Positions 26,014-33,941 of a stretch of DNA of 64,000 nucleotides are shown one piece after another. The notes under the pieces are model-generated. The model was not told where the DNA came from. It made no database searches and was given only the letters and a program-made list of their open reading frames with translations. The translations under genes were made by a program, and so were the position numbers. How positions within the stretch are numbered: the stretch's first letter is position 1; each line of letters starts with the position of its first letter. Location of the stretch: NCBI GenBank assembly GCA_019638625.1, contig JAHBTK010000003.1, positions 372,001 through 436,000 of the forward strand, in the 5' to 3' direction. This DNA comes from Chitinophagaceae bacterium (GTDB lineage Bacteria; Bacteroidota; Bacteroidia; Chitinophagales; Chitinophagaceae).

Positions 26014-27219
26014 TCAGGATAGCTGAACCTGTCTTTTCCGGGCTGTCTCCGTTTTTAGTGGCCGCTGGCCGGATTGGGTTAATTTTTCCGGCGGGTTACC
26101 GGGAATACCGGCGACCGTAATTGTCCTTTTGATCAGTTTTTGTATCTCAACCAATAAAGGCTTTTCTTCCTGGCTGCAAATAGATATGGCGGTGCCTGCA
26201 GAACCGGCTCTGCCCGTTCTGCCAATCCGGTGAACATAGGTTTCCGCGGTTTTTGGCAGATCATAATTGATCACATGACCCAGCCTGTCAATATCAATGC
26301 CCCGGGCTGCAATATCCGTTGCCACCAATACACGTGTTCTCCGGTGCTTAAATCGCTCCAGTGCTGTTTGCCTTTGCGATTGTGATTTATTCCCGTGAAT
26401 AGCATCCGCGCTAATACCCTCCTTCTTTAAAAAACGGCTTAGCTTATCGGCAACATGTTTCATTTGGGTGAATACAATGACCGTTTCGGATGCCTGGTTA
26501 CCAAGCAGGTTGAGCAGCAGTGAAGGCTTTTGTTGCTTTTCAGAGAAATACACATATTGCATGACCTGTTCGGCAGTAGTAGCAACAGGTGTAATTTCAA
26601 TTTTAACCGGGTTACGCAGTAGTGTATGCGCCAGCTTCAGGATCTCCGGAGGCATGGTGGCAGAGAAGAAAAGAGTTTGCCGGTCAGCCGGTATATGTTG
26701 GATGATCTGCTTAATATCCCGTATAAATCCCATATCCAGCATACGGTCTGCTTCATCAAGCACCAGGTACTTTACCTGCTTTAAAGAGACCAACCCCTGG
26801 TTCATCAGGTCTTTTAGCCTGCCCGGGGTGGCAATCAGAATATCCACTCCTGCTCTCAGCTTATTGACCTGTGGCTGTTGGGAAACGCCACCAAACAGCA
26901 CTGCGTGCCTGATGGTTGTATGAACGCTCAATGATTGCGTATTTTCCACTATTTGTAAAGCCAGTTCCCTGGTAGGGGCCAATATCAATACTTTTATATG
27001 GGAATGACGTTGCACGCTTCCTTCTTCCAGCAACATCTGCAATATAGGGACTAAAAATGCAGCCGTTTTGCCGGTGCCTGTTTGTGCACAACCCAGCACA
27101 TCTCTTTTTTGAAGCGCAACCGGTATAGCCTGTTGCTGGATAGGTGTAGCTTTTGAATAACCCTGCTCCGTTAATGCTTTGGATACAGAGGGGTGTAATG
27201 TAATATTTGTAAATGACAT
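26014..27219 (-). CDS. DEAD-box RNA helicase (RhlE-like)
   Basis: Start set at MSFTNITLHPSVSKALTEQGY, which places the Q motif (YSKATPIQQQAIP) correctly; a further upstream ATG adds 14 residues. Helicase motifs in order: AQTGTGKTAAF, APTRELALQ, TPGRLKDL, LDEADRMLD, FFSATMP, IVFTQMKH, ATDIAARGIDI and HRIGRTGRAG. The 401-residue protein has a short basic tail, as in RhlE. It unwinds RNA in ribosome assembly or decay, often in the cold. An RRM protein gene lies upstream on the same strand. Confidence 0.95.
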   Translation of the reverse strand: MSFTNITLHPSVSKALTEQGYSKATPIQQQAIPVALQKRDVLGCAQTGTGKTAAFLVPILQMLLEEGSVQRHSHIKVLILAPTRELALQIVENTQSLSVHTTIRHAVLFGGVSQQPQVNKLRAGVDILIATPGRLKDLMNQGLVSLKQVKYLVLDEADRMLDMGFIRDIKQIIQHIPADRQTLFFSATMPPEILKLAHTLLRNPVKIEITPVATTAEQVMQYVYFSEKQQKPSLLLNLLGNQASETVIVFTQMKHVADKLSRFLKKEGISADAIHGNKSQSQRQTALERFKHRRTRVLVATDIAARGIDIDRLGHVINYDLPKTAETYVHRIGRTGRAGSAGTAISICSQEEKPLLVEIQKLIKRTITVAGIPGNPPEKLTQSGQRPLKTETARKRQVQLS

Positions 27220-27344
27220 GAAATGGTGATATAAATTGAATAGTAGCAGCCTGACCGGCAACCCGCCGGCACGTCACTGCTTAATGATGAAAATAATAAC
27301 AATTTAAATTGTCGGAGAAACTCCTTGCGAAGAAATTCTTGTTC

Positions 27345-27506
27345 ATGGAGCAAAAAATAGTACACAGCGATATATCAACCACTGCATTTTTCCGTCGGCT
27401 ATCTGCATACCCGGCATTCACACTTCTCCAGGATCAGGTGGTCGGGGCAACGATGCCTATGATTGATGGGAAACAGCATCTTGTTACCACTAAGGATATA
27501 ATATAA
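27345..27506 (+). CDS. Possible small protein of unknown function
   Basis: A 53-codon frame (MEQKIVHSDISTTAFFRRL..) lies alone between the divergent helicase start and the convergent RRM gene. The composition is plausible for a protein, but there is no recognised family and no clear promoter. It may be a real small gene or a remnant; confidence is low. Confidence 0.3.
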   Translation: MEQKIVHSDISTTAFFRRLSAYPAFTLLQDQVVGATMPMIDGKQHLVTTKDII

Positions 27507-27583
27507 AGCATGACAGCAAATAATATTACTGCACATGCTTTGTATTAGCAAAAGACCTGTGTACTAAAACTATATTTAGTAAA

Positions 27584-27853
27584 TTACCAACGGTTGCTCC
27601 GGGGACGGCTTTCTCTTTCCCTGGCTACGCTCACTGACATAAGCCGGCCTTCCAGTTCCTTATTGTTTAAAGACGTCATTGCCTTATGAGCCTGGTCATC
27701 CGAACTCATTTCCACAAATCCAAAGCCGCGGCTTCGTCCGCTGTCCCGGTCTTTGATTACTTTGGCGGAAGTTACTTCTCCAAATGATTCAAAAAGTTGT
27801 CTAAGATCCTCTTCCTGCACATGAAAGCCCAGGTTTGATACATACATGTTCAT
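27584..27853 (-). CDS. RRM-type RNA-binding protein, second copy
   Basis: 89 residues comprising one RNA recognition motif, with RNP2 MYVSNL at residues 3-8 and RNP1 RGFGFVEM near 43-50, and an Arg/Ser-rich tail (ARERESRPRSNRW). It is a paralogue of the protein at 12370-12675, with shorter tail and different linker. The -7 box at 27990-27997 gives a leader of about 130 nt, as in the paralogue. Likely a cytoplasmic RNA chaperone; it lies near a DEAD-box helicase gene, with which such proteins could cooperate. Confidence 0.93.
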   Translation of the reverse strand: MNMYVSNLGFHVQEEDLRQLFESFGEVTSAKVIKDRDSGRSRGFGFVEMSSDDQAHKAMTSLNNKELEGRLMSVSVARERESRPRSNRW

Positions 27854-27989
27854 ACTAAAAAATTAAATGATTAAAAAAAGTGGCAGAAGGACTACAGCAA
27901 GAGTAAAGAGGAGGAGAAATTGTTACCAAACGAAGTGTAAGAATTAAAACTGATCAAGACTAAATGATGAAGAACTTATGTTCACGGCG

Positions 27990-27997
27990 CAAAGATA
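27990..27997 (-). promoter_or_regulatory. -7 promoter box TATCTTTG for the second RRM gene
   Basis: TATCTTTG on the minus strand matches TAnnTTTG and predicts a ~130-nt leader containing several T-rich tracts. Confidence 0.6.
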
Positions 27998-28145
27998 CAT
28001 TACTCCGGGCAGGTTTCCTAATATTTATTATACAACCGGCTTTACTTAACATGTGGTACTGTCCGGGAGGGGTTTAATTAAAATGAGCAGGCGGGTATCC
28101 GCCGGAGGAAATAGACAGTATTCAAAATTGCCTGCACACCTTTCT

Positions 28146-28340
28146 TTACCAGGTACCGGAAACAGCATTGTCTTCTAGCCCACCTGAAAAAGGGCTTTCA
28201 AGTATCTGTCTGTATTTTCTTGTACAGGTATTAAAATTTTCCTGATGGTTATGTTTTTCCAATCTTACCGTAATATCAGTAGTGTAACCGGTGTAATATT
28301 TACCGGCAGAAAGAGAACAGGGGATGTAAATAAAGGACAT
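28146..28340 (-). pseudogene. Decayed GIY-YIG nuclease gene
   Basis: The frame from MSFIYIP through CSLSAGKYYTGYTTDITVRLEKHN is the N-terminal half of a small GIY-YIG (URI) nuclease: IYIPCS replaces the usual VYILYS, and YTGYT carries the Tyr-Gly core. After KYRQIL the sequence leaves the family and stops at 64 residues, where intact proteins run to ~80-100. It therefore looks truncated or frameshifted. A tRNA-like segment lies just upstream (28379-28442), the same association seen for the intact copy at 37347-37652. Confidence 0.65.
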
Positions 28341-28378
28341 AAAAGAAAAGGACAGCGATTTGCTACCCTCTTTGCTCC

Positions 28379-28442
28379 CCCCGCCGGGCTTTCCTTGAAC
28401 CAATTAATTATTGATTTACAGGCGTTTGCCGATCTGGCGGGG
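28379..28442 (-). pseudogene. tRNA-like fragment beside the decayed GIY-YIG gene
   Basis: On the minus strand a perfect 7-bp closing stem, CCCCGCC (28442-28436) with GGCGGGG (28385-28379), encloses 50 nt that include CTGTAAATC, the look of a tRNA-Tyr anticodon loop, and GGTTCAAG, a T-loop sequence. D-arm and T-stem pairing are not intact, and the length (64 nt) is short. I read it as a degenerate tRNA or tRNA-derived element, not a working tRNA. Confidence 0.4.
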
Positions 28443-28552
28443 TGACAATTTTAAGGCAAGTGCCGCCCATTTTTGGTTTAGAATAAATTATATAACCGTA
28501 ATATAAATACTTGTATTCGCCTTAAAATAAACCTCTGTTCTTTTGAATAGTT

Positions 28553-28651
28553 TTATAATTAAACTAATTGGTTTAATTATAATATTTTATTTAAACTTAT
28601 ATATTTAAAATAATTCTTCAAAATTAAACTAATAAGTTTAATTTTGAAGAA
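28553..28651 (+). promoter_or_regulatory. Two inverted-repeat operators and the promoter of the mobile mystery pair
   Basis: The first repeat is TTATAATTAAAC (28553-28564) with GTTTAATTATAA (28571-28582). The second is TTCTTCAAAATTAAAC (28614-28629) with GTTTAATTTTGAAGAA (28636-28651). Both are perfect, have 6-nt spacers and share the core ATTAAAC-N6-GTTTAAT. The -7 box TAATTTTG (28639-28646) lies inside the right arm of the second, so a bound repressor would block transcription. The HTH protein encoded 19 bp downstream is the obvious candidate. Confidence 0.7.
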
Positions 28652-28669
28652 AAAGAATAGGTTGCTCTC

Positions 28670-29134
28670 ATGAAACTAAAGAATAGTAAGCTGATTATCA
28701 GGCAACTCGATAAAAGGATGCAAACCCTGCAACCTTTGCGGGATGTGGAACACCCGAAAGAGGGATGGATAGCCCTCATTCGGAAAACCCTCAACATGTC
28801 TTTGCGGCAACTTGGCCAGCGGCTTTCAGTAACCCCCCAGGGGATGAAAAAAATTGAAAGTAACGAATCCAAGGGTGGTATTACCCTTAATGCTTTACGG
28901 GAAGCTGGCGATGCTTTGAATATGAGGCTGGTCTATGGGTTCATTCCTAAAGAAGAGTCATTAGAAAAAATGATTGAAATCCGGGCTAAGGAGTTAGCTC
29001 AGAAAATTGTCATGCGTACATCCACAACGATGAAATTGGAAGGCCAGGAAAACTCCGACCAGCGGATCAGGGAAGCCATTGCCGACATGACCGAAGAACT
29101 CAGACGAGAAATGCCGAAATCGCTATGGGATTAG
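28670..29134 (+). CDS. Mobile mystery protein A (HTH regulator/antitoxin)
   Basis: 154 residues. Residues ~43-66 (SLRQLGQRLSVTPQGMKKIE) are an XRE-type helix-turn-helix; the C-terminal half is a charged helix (SLEKMIEIRAKELAQKIVMR..REAIADMTEELRR). This layout, followed by an overlapping Fic gene, is the TIGR02612/TIGR02613 'mobile mystery' pair found sporadically on mobile DNA. By analogy protein A represses the operon through the inverted repeats upstream and probably restrains the Fic protein; antitoxin activity is inference. The stop overlaps the next start by 10 bp. Confidence 0.88.
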   Translation: MKLKNSKLIIRQLDKRMQTLQPLRDVEHPKEGWIALIRKTLNMSLRQLGQRLSVTPQGMKKIESNESKGGITLNALREAGDALNMRLVYGFIPKEESLEKMIEIRAKELAQKIVMRTSTTMKLEGQENSDQRIREAIADMTEELRREMPKSLWD

Positions 29135-29730
29135 AACATCTGCAATATGAAGAAGGACAAACACCGCTTGACCCCGATGAGAAGGACGGCTTGCTGATTC
29201 CGACCGTTTCAACTCGTGGGGAGTTGGACGAAGTAGAGCAACGCAATATCGAAGAAGGCATACGCTGGACGTTGGAGCGGCGCAAGCGGTTTACTGTTGA
29301 GGAGATCCTTTCCGAACAGTTTGTGATGGAACTGCACAAAAGAATGTACGGGGAGGTTTGGGAGTGGGCAGGTCGTTTCAGGAACACGAATAAGAACATA
29401 GGCGTCGACAAATACCAGATAGGCATTGAGCTAAGAGCATTGTTTGATGACTGCCATTATTGGATAGAAAACAAGACGTTTCTCAAAGATGAAATCGCGG
29501 TTCGGTTCAAACACAGAATCGTATCTATCCATTGTTTTCCGAATGGGAACGGTAGGCATTCTCGTTTGATAGCTGATGTCATTGTTGAGAAAGTCTTTGG
29601 TAAGCCTGTTTTTACCTGGGGAAGTCAAAACCTGATCCGAAAAAGCAATTTCCGGTCAGCTTATTTGGCTGCATTGCGAAATGCGGATAATGGTAATATG
29701 GAGTCGCTGATTGCTTTTGCGAGGTCATAG
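29125..29730 (+). CDS. Mobile mystery protein B (Fic domain)
   Basis: 201 residues. The N-terminus (GLEHLQYEEGQTPLDPDEKDGL) is typical of TIGR02613. The Fic motif is HCFPNGNGRHSR at residues 136-146, with catalytic His136 and the anion-binding GNGR; Asn replaces the usual acidic residue before GNGR, which may change the reaction or metal use. No inhibitory SxxxEG helix is seen, fitting regulation by protein A. It is likely a protein-modifying (AMPylating or related) toxin. The gene is translationally coupled to protein A by a 10-bp overlap and ends before a strong terminator. Confidence 0.88.
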   Translation: MGLEHLQYEEGQTPLDPDEKDGLLIPTVSTRGELDEVEQRNIEEGIRWTLERRKRFTVEEILSEQFVMELHKRMYGEVWEWAGRFRNTNKNIGVDKYQIGIELRALFDDCHYWIENKTFLKDEIAVRFKHRIVSIHCFPNGNGRHSRLIADVIVEKVFGKPVFTWGSQNLIRKSNFRSAYLAALRNADNGNMESLIAFARS

Positions 29731-29746
29731 AATTTTCTTCGTAAAC

Positions 29747-29776
29747 AAAAGGGTCTCATTTTCATAAGACCCTTTT
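29747..29776. terminator. Bidirectional terminator between the mystery pair and the propeller operon
   Basis: AAAAGGGTCT (29747-29756) pairs with AGACCCTTTT (29767-29776) around a 10-nt loop. A-runs and T-runs flank it on both sides, so it can end both converging transcripts. Confidence 0.8.
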
Positions 29777-29941
29777 GTCATGCTCACTACCCTAATTGGA
29801 CAGTTATCTAACCAGATAATAGAAGGTTTTCCGGCTTTTGCTAACTTACCAGGATGATAATTAAGCATTTCTGCCGTACTTTGCCAGACTGCCTGTTACT
29901 GGTTCGTTGCTTTTGTGTGTTAGTTCGTTACCTGCTTATGT

Positions 29942-31015
29942 TTATTCCGAAAAATTAATAAAGGATTTTCCGTCATAGCGGTACAAACCCGTGTTTCTTG
30001 TACCCACCCAAAGATTTCCGGCGCTATCTTCCAAAATTGACCAACCTCCTAAATTGGCTTGTCCATCTTTTGTTGTAAAACGAGTGAAAGATTTTCCATC
30101 GTAACGGAAAAGCCCATCACCACCACTAAACCAAAAGTTTCCCTTTTTGTCTTCGATAATTTTAGAAATATTACCTGTTAAGCCATCTTTTGTTGAAAAA
30201 CTTGTAAATGTCTTTCCGTCATAACGGTAGGCTCCACCCCAATTACTGAACCAAAGATTCCCATTTTTGTCCTGCAATTGAGGCCACCCCCAACTATGAG
30301 GTTTTGACCATGGCTCATTTTCATATTGAATTAATTCCTTTAGTTTGAAGTTGGTTATAGATTTACCATCGTAACGAAAAACACCTTCGTTGGTTCGTCC
30401 ACCAAACCAAATGTTGCCTGCCTTATCTTCTAAAATGCGTTCCACCTTATCGTTACTGGTCAAAAAGCCATTTGTGGCTTCATCAATTATAAACGGAGTA
30501 AAGGATTTGCCATCGTAGATATATACACCATCTATTGTTACAAACCATAGTTTGCCACTTTTGGCTTGTATCATACTGTAAACCCAATGGTTTTGATAGT
30601 AGGGATTTTTGTTTGGTGGCAGGTTTTTTGGTAAAGGAATCTGGACTATGGTAAATGTTTTACCATCGTAAAGACAAAGCCCCGCTTCAGTGCCTATCCA
30701 AATTTTACCCTCTTTATCTTCCAAAATGCAATGAATTTTATTGCTGTTTAGCCCATCGTTTACTGTAAATTGGTTAGACGATTTCCCGTCATACTTATAA
30801 AGTCCATTTCCCAATGTTCCAAACCAAAGATTACCTTCATTGTCTTGTAAACTACATCTAACATCGCCAAGTCGGGGGGCAATTATGTTTTTTATTAGTT
30901 TTAAATCTTCCCTTTCTTTTGGCAACTCTTTTTTAACTTGTCCGTTGCAGGAAGTACCGATAATTAATATTGTCAGGAAAGTAAAAGTCCGGGTTTTCCG
31001 GAAATGTTTTTTCAT
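29942..31015 (-). CDS. Two-component-regulator-propeller (Reg_prop) lipoprotein
   Basis: 357 residues. The signal ends in a lipobox (IIGTSC, Cys ~23). The mature part is a chain of Reg_prop beta-propeller blades with two repeating pieces, ILEDKxGNxWFGT and YRYDGKSFTxF, seen about seven times. These blades usually form the sensor part of hybrid two-component systems such as BT3172 in Bacteroides; here they stand alone without kinase or DNA-binding domains. It is the last gene of a four-gene minus-strand cluster. Surface or periplasmic ligand binding is likely; the ligand is unknown. Confidence 0.88.
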   Translation of the reverse strand: MKKHFRKTRTFTFLTILIIGTSCNGQVKKELPKEREDLKLIKNIIAPRLGDVRCSLQDNEGNLWFGTLGNGLYKYDGKSSNQFTVNDGLNSNKIHCILEDKEGKIWIGTEAGLCLYDGKTFTIVQIPLPKNLPPNKNPYYQNHWVYSMIQAKSGKLWFVTIDGVYIYDGKSFTPFIIDEATNGFLTSNDKVERILEDKAGNIWFGGRTNEGVFRYDGKSITNFKLKELIQYENEPWSKPHSWGWPQLQDKNGNLWFSNWGGAYRYDGKTFTSFSTKDGLTGNISKIIEDKKGNFWFSGGDGLFRYDGKSFTRFTTKDGQANLGGWSILEDSAGNLWVGTRNTGLYRYDGKSFINFSE

Positions 31016-31090
31016 AATTCAAATTGTCATTGATATTTTTAACGGGTTGTCAGCCTGGGTGTCGCTCTGCAATGACTGCTTATGTGCAGC

Positions 31091-32116
31091 CTACTTATCT
31101 GTGGTCATTCCTGTTCTTAGTTTTCTTTCGTTGCCACTAACGACAATGATTTTGTCATACACCTGCATATTCGTAATAGCTAATTTCTCCGGCAACCCGT
31201 TACCCGAAAACCTCCAATTTTCAGCTTGTCGCTCTTTTCTGTAAATGCCATCCCATTGCCCTGCTAAAAGGGTGTTGCCAATTTTAACCATATTGAATGT
31301 ATAAAGCTGAGCAGGTAATCCGCTTTGAATATTCCGCCAGGTAATCCCTTTATCATATGATGAAAACAGTTCGTTATACGCCATAGCATAGAGCGCTTTG
31401 TCATCTGAACTAATGTTATGTAAAGCGCCATTTGAAAAGATTTTCTTCCAATCCTTTTTTCCTATTGGTGATACAAAAGCTCCCTGACTTGTAGCAATGT
31501 AAATACTTCCATCAAAAGCTGTTATACCATTCACTTGTAGCGTGGTGTTTCCATATTCTAACTCCCATTTATTGAGTAAGTCATTATAGGAATAAAGCCC
31601 TGAATTGGTTGCTGCATAGATTTTGTTTTCTATTTCAGCAAACTTTCGGATTGTCAGGTTATTTAAACCGATATTTATCTTTGTCCAATTTTTTCCTTTG
31701 TCTTTAGAGTAAAAAACACCACCAAACTGTGTTCCTGCGTATATGTGGTCTTTGAAAAACAGTAAAGCTCCCGGGTTACTTTCAATTAATTGCTTGTCCG
31801 TAGGAATATTAAACCACCTGTCTTCCCGGATATTAAAAAAGTAAAGCTCACTATCTTTTGAGAGAAGTGCAAGTTTGTTTTCCGAAACGGCAATTCCACC
31901 CAAACCAATATTAGCCGCAGAGGGCAAACCTGTGCTTTTATTTTCCCAGGTTAATCCGTTATCGTAAGAAAAGTACACTATTCCGTCTGAATGGTTGATT
32001 AACGAAATATCATTGTCCAAAACGGGCTTTGTGTTGTTTTGGGTTTGTCCACTACAAAAATTTAGTGTAATCAAAACCACTATAGCCAAATGTCTTATTG
32101 CTGCCACCCATGGCAT
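31091..32116 (-). CDS. Exported sialidase-like (BNR) beta-propeller protein
   Basis: 341 residues with an N-terminal hydrophobic signal (AIRHLAIVVLITLNFC). The body carries BNR/Asp-box-like turns: SYDNGLTWEN, SKDKGKNWTK and SSYDKGITWRN, giving a seven-blade propeller of the Ycf48/VPS10/sialidase superfamily. The catalytic arginines and FRIP motif of true sialidases are absent, so enzymatic activity is unlikely. Its ATG lies 3 bp after the stop of the FKBP gene, showing tight cotranscription. Function unknown; probably protein or ligand binding outside the cytoplasm. Confidence 0.8.
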   Translation of the reverse strand: MPWVAAIRHLAIVVLITLNFCSGQTQNNTKPVLDNDISLINHSDGIVYFSYDNGLTWENKSTGLPSAANIGLGGIAVSENKLALLSKDSELYFFNIREDRWFNIPTDKQLIESNPGALLFFKDHIYAGTQFGGVFYSKDKGKNWTKINIGLNNLTIRKFAEIENKIYAATNSGLYSYNDLLNKWELEYGNTTLQVNGITAFDGSIYIATSQGAFVSPIGKKDWKKIFSNGALHNISSDDKALYAMAYNELFSSYDKGITWRNIQSGLPAQLYTFNMVKIGNTLLAGQWDGIYRKERQAENWRFSGNGLPEKLAITNMQVYDKIIVVSGNERKLRTGMTTDK

Positions 32117-32119
32117 AAG

Positions 32120-32527
32120 CTATTTTTTAGAAAGTATATCAATCAATTCAACTTCATAGATTAATGTGGAATCAGGATGCGGAAAGGTTTGATTACCCAT
32201 TCTTTTGCTCATTGATGGCGGAACAATAAGTTTTCTGATTTCGCCTTTTTTCATACCCCTTACTCCTTCATCAACACCATTTATAACCTGATTGCCGCCT
32301 ATTAAGAATTTAATGGGATTTGGCAGGTTATAGGAAGAAAATAGTAAGGAATCATTTTGGTAACTCATTTTCTCGTGTATCAAAACTTCGTTTCCTTCTT
32401 TGGCAATCACGCCTTTTCCTTTTTTCAGAATTTTATATTTCAAGCCGGAATCCGAATGTATCAACTTATTTGTTGAGCAACCAATGAGGCATAGAAAAGG
32501 GATTATAAACAATAATGGTTTCATCAT
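32120..32527 (-). CDS. FKBP-type peptidyl-prolyl isomerase lipoprotein
   Basis: Start set at MMKPLLFIIPFLCLIGC, giving a lipoprotein signal with lipobox LIGC; the longer frame adds 41 residues of no signal character. The mature domain follows the FKBP pattern (SGLKYKILKKGKG, then VLIHEKMSYQNDSLLFSSY, PIKFLIGGNQVINGVDEGVRGMKKGE, KLIVPPSMSKR and LIYEVELIDI). FKBPs speed proline isomerisation during folding; as a lipoprotein this one acts in the periplasm or on the surface. Wedged between two propeller genes, it may help fold those proteins. Confidence 0.88.
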   Translation of the reverse strand: MMKPLLFIIPFLCLIGCSTNKLIHSDSGLKYKILKKGKGVIAKEGNEVLIHEKMSYQNDSLLFSSYNLPNPIKFLIGGNQVINGVDEGVRGMKKGEIRKLIVPPSMSKRMGNQTFPHPDSTLIYEVELIDILSKK

Positions 32528-32703
32528 ATTTTGATTTTGGAATGGTAGGTCATTGTAAGTGTAATAAGTTGCTACCTGGTAAAGTGATAAGTGATCGCAG
32601 ACTACGAAAAAGATAGCAATATACCAGCAAGCTTTCGCCTTTCTGACCATATCCGCTACCCGGGAGGATTTTTAAACAAGGGTTGAAAGTTAACCCTGTT
32701 TCT

Positions 32704-33669
32704 TCAACATCCTCCATTTTGGGGAATAGCATAAATCACATTGCCTGAAGCAAATAAATTGAATACCTTATTTCCTATTGAGGGAAGTAACAGTTTCCAT
32801 GTTTTTCCCTTGTCTGACGATCTGAGAATGCCGGTAGGATGACCACAAAACAAGTATTCCCCCACCTGAATAATGGAAGCAATGGAGAGGCTTGCCGGAA
32901 GGCCGGCATCAATAGCCTGCCAGGTTTTACCGCCGTCGTAGGATGTTCGCACTCTTCTCGTCTCCGACTTGGTATTATAAGTAATAGCAGCGAATCCACC
33001 TTCTATCTTTTCTATAGCGATGCCAACACCTCCCTCACTGATCACCCGGTCCCAGTTTTCACCAGCATCAGCCGATCTTATTATTCCCCGCTCGCTGGTG
33101 GCCAGGAGCACACTGTCTGATTCTGCGAATTTCATTACCCAGCCTTCGGCATACACCTGTTTCCAGGTTTTTCCATTATCAATGGATTTAAAAAGGCCGT
33201 TGTCGCTGCCGATGAAAATTGCGCCTCCTGTAGTTTCAAAAATAGTCCTTACCCGGTTTATTGGAAAATTGGTGTACACAGGCGACCATATATTCATTCC
33301 CTTTACTTTTTGTAAGAATTGCCCCCCGTAACTGTATGCAAAAATCCCGTTCTTACCGGCGGTTATGTCGCTATGTGAGTTAGGGAAAATCTCCTTTTCC
33401 CAGAAAGGAGCGGTAGCATTTGGTTTATGGTGGAATATCGCGTTGCCGGAACGCACATAGACGGTTTTATCTTTTTCAACGAAACCAACCGGCTGCAAAT
33501 TTTCAGGCAGCCCCTCGCTGATGTCCTGCCATGTCCGTCCACCATCTGCAGATCTGAGAATAATGTTTGCGGCTAGTTTATTGTTATGTAGCTTTTGCTG
33601 ACTATCCGTGATGGGAGATGCAAACGGGTATGGAAAAAGGAGCAAAAAAGCAAGGTTATAGATTTTCAT
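32704..33669 (-). CDS. Exported BNR-repeat beta-propeller protein
   Basis: 321 residues with a signal peptide (YNLAFLLLFPYPFASP). It carries five Asp-box turns with the SxDxGxTW pattern: SADGGRTWQD, SIDNGKTWKQ, SADAGENWDR, SYDGGKTWQA and SSDKGKTWKL. The fold is a sialidase/Ycf48-like propeller; the catalytic residues of GH33 sialidases are not evident. It is the first gene of the cluster (propeller, FKBP, propeller, Reg_prop lipoprotein). Its promoter region is shared with the divergent membrane regulator and contains phased GTAAA repeats. It may be a paralogue of the protein at 31091-32116. Confidence 0.82.
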   Translation of the reverse strand: MKIYNLAFLLLFPYPFASPITDSQQKLHNNKLAANIILRSADGGRTWQDISEGLPENLQPVGFVEKDKTVYVRSGNAIFHHKPNATAPFWEKEIFPNSHSDITAGKNGIFAYSYGGQFLQKVKGMNIWSPVYTNFPINRVRTIFETTGGAIFIGSDNGLFKSIDNGKTWKQVYAEGWVMKFAESDSVLLATSERGIIRSADAGENWDRVISEGGVGIAIEKIEGGFAAITYNTKSETRRVRTSYDGGKTWQAIDAGLPASLSIASIIQVGEYLFCGHPTGILRSSDKGKTWKLLLPSIGNKVFNLFASGNVIYAIPQNGGC

Positions 33670-33739
33670 GACTACAATTGATTTGGTGAAACAATAAAGT
33701 AAATATACCGGGCGTCAACTACCCTGAAGCTTTTTGATA

Positions 33740-33941
33740 GTAAAACTTTGTAAACGATGTGTAAAAAATTTGTAAAACCAGCGGAAACTTTGCCAATTGT
33801 AGCGGGTAACAAGCATATGGCAAACGATTTGCTAAAAAGTATCATGAGCAAAAATTGTTTTAATTTTAGCTATTCTATCGTACGCACCCGCGTTGTCGTT
33901 CCTTGTAAATCATTGTAAAAAGAAATGTAAATGCGTGTAAA
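33740..33941. promoter_or_regulatory. Helically phased GTAAA direct repeats between divergent genes
   Basis: Two clusters of four GTAAA boxes lie in the 261-bp divergent region. The first starts at 33740, 33750, 33761 and 33772 (spacing 10, 11, 11). The second starts at 33905, 33915, 33927 and 33937 (spacing 10, 12, 10) and spans the start codon at 33931. Tandem direct repeats one helical turn apart are what PhoB/OmpR-type winged-helix proteins bind, and such a protein is encoded immediately downstream. Confidence 0.55.

Noticed and set aside
31091..33669. The two BNR proteins as sialidases
   Set aside because: They carry Asp-box turns but not the FRIP motif or catalytic arginine layout seen in the true sialidase at 41969-43111.
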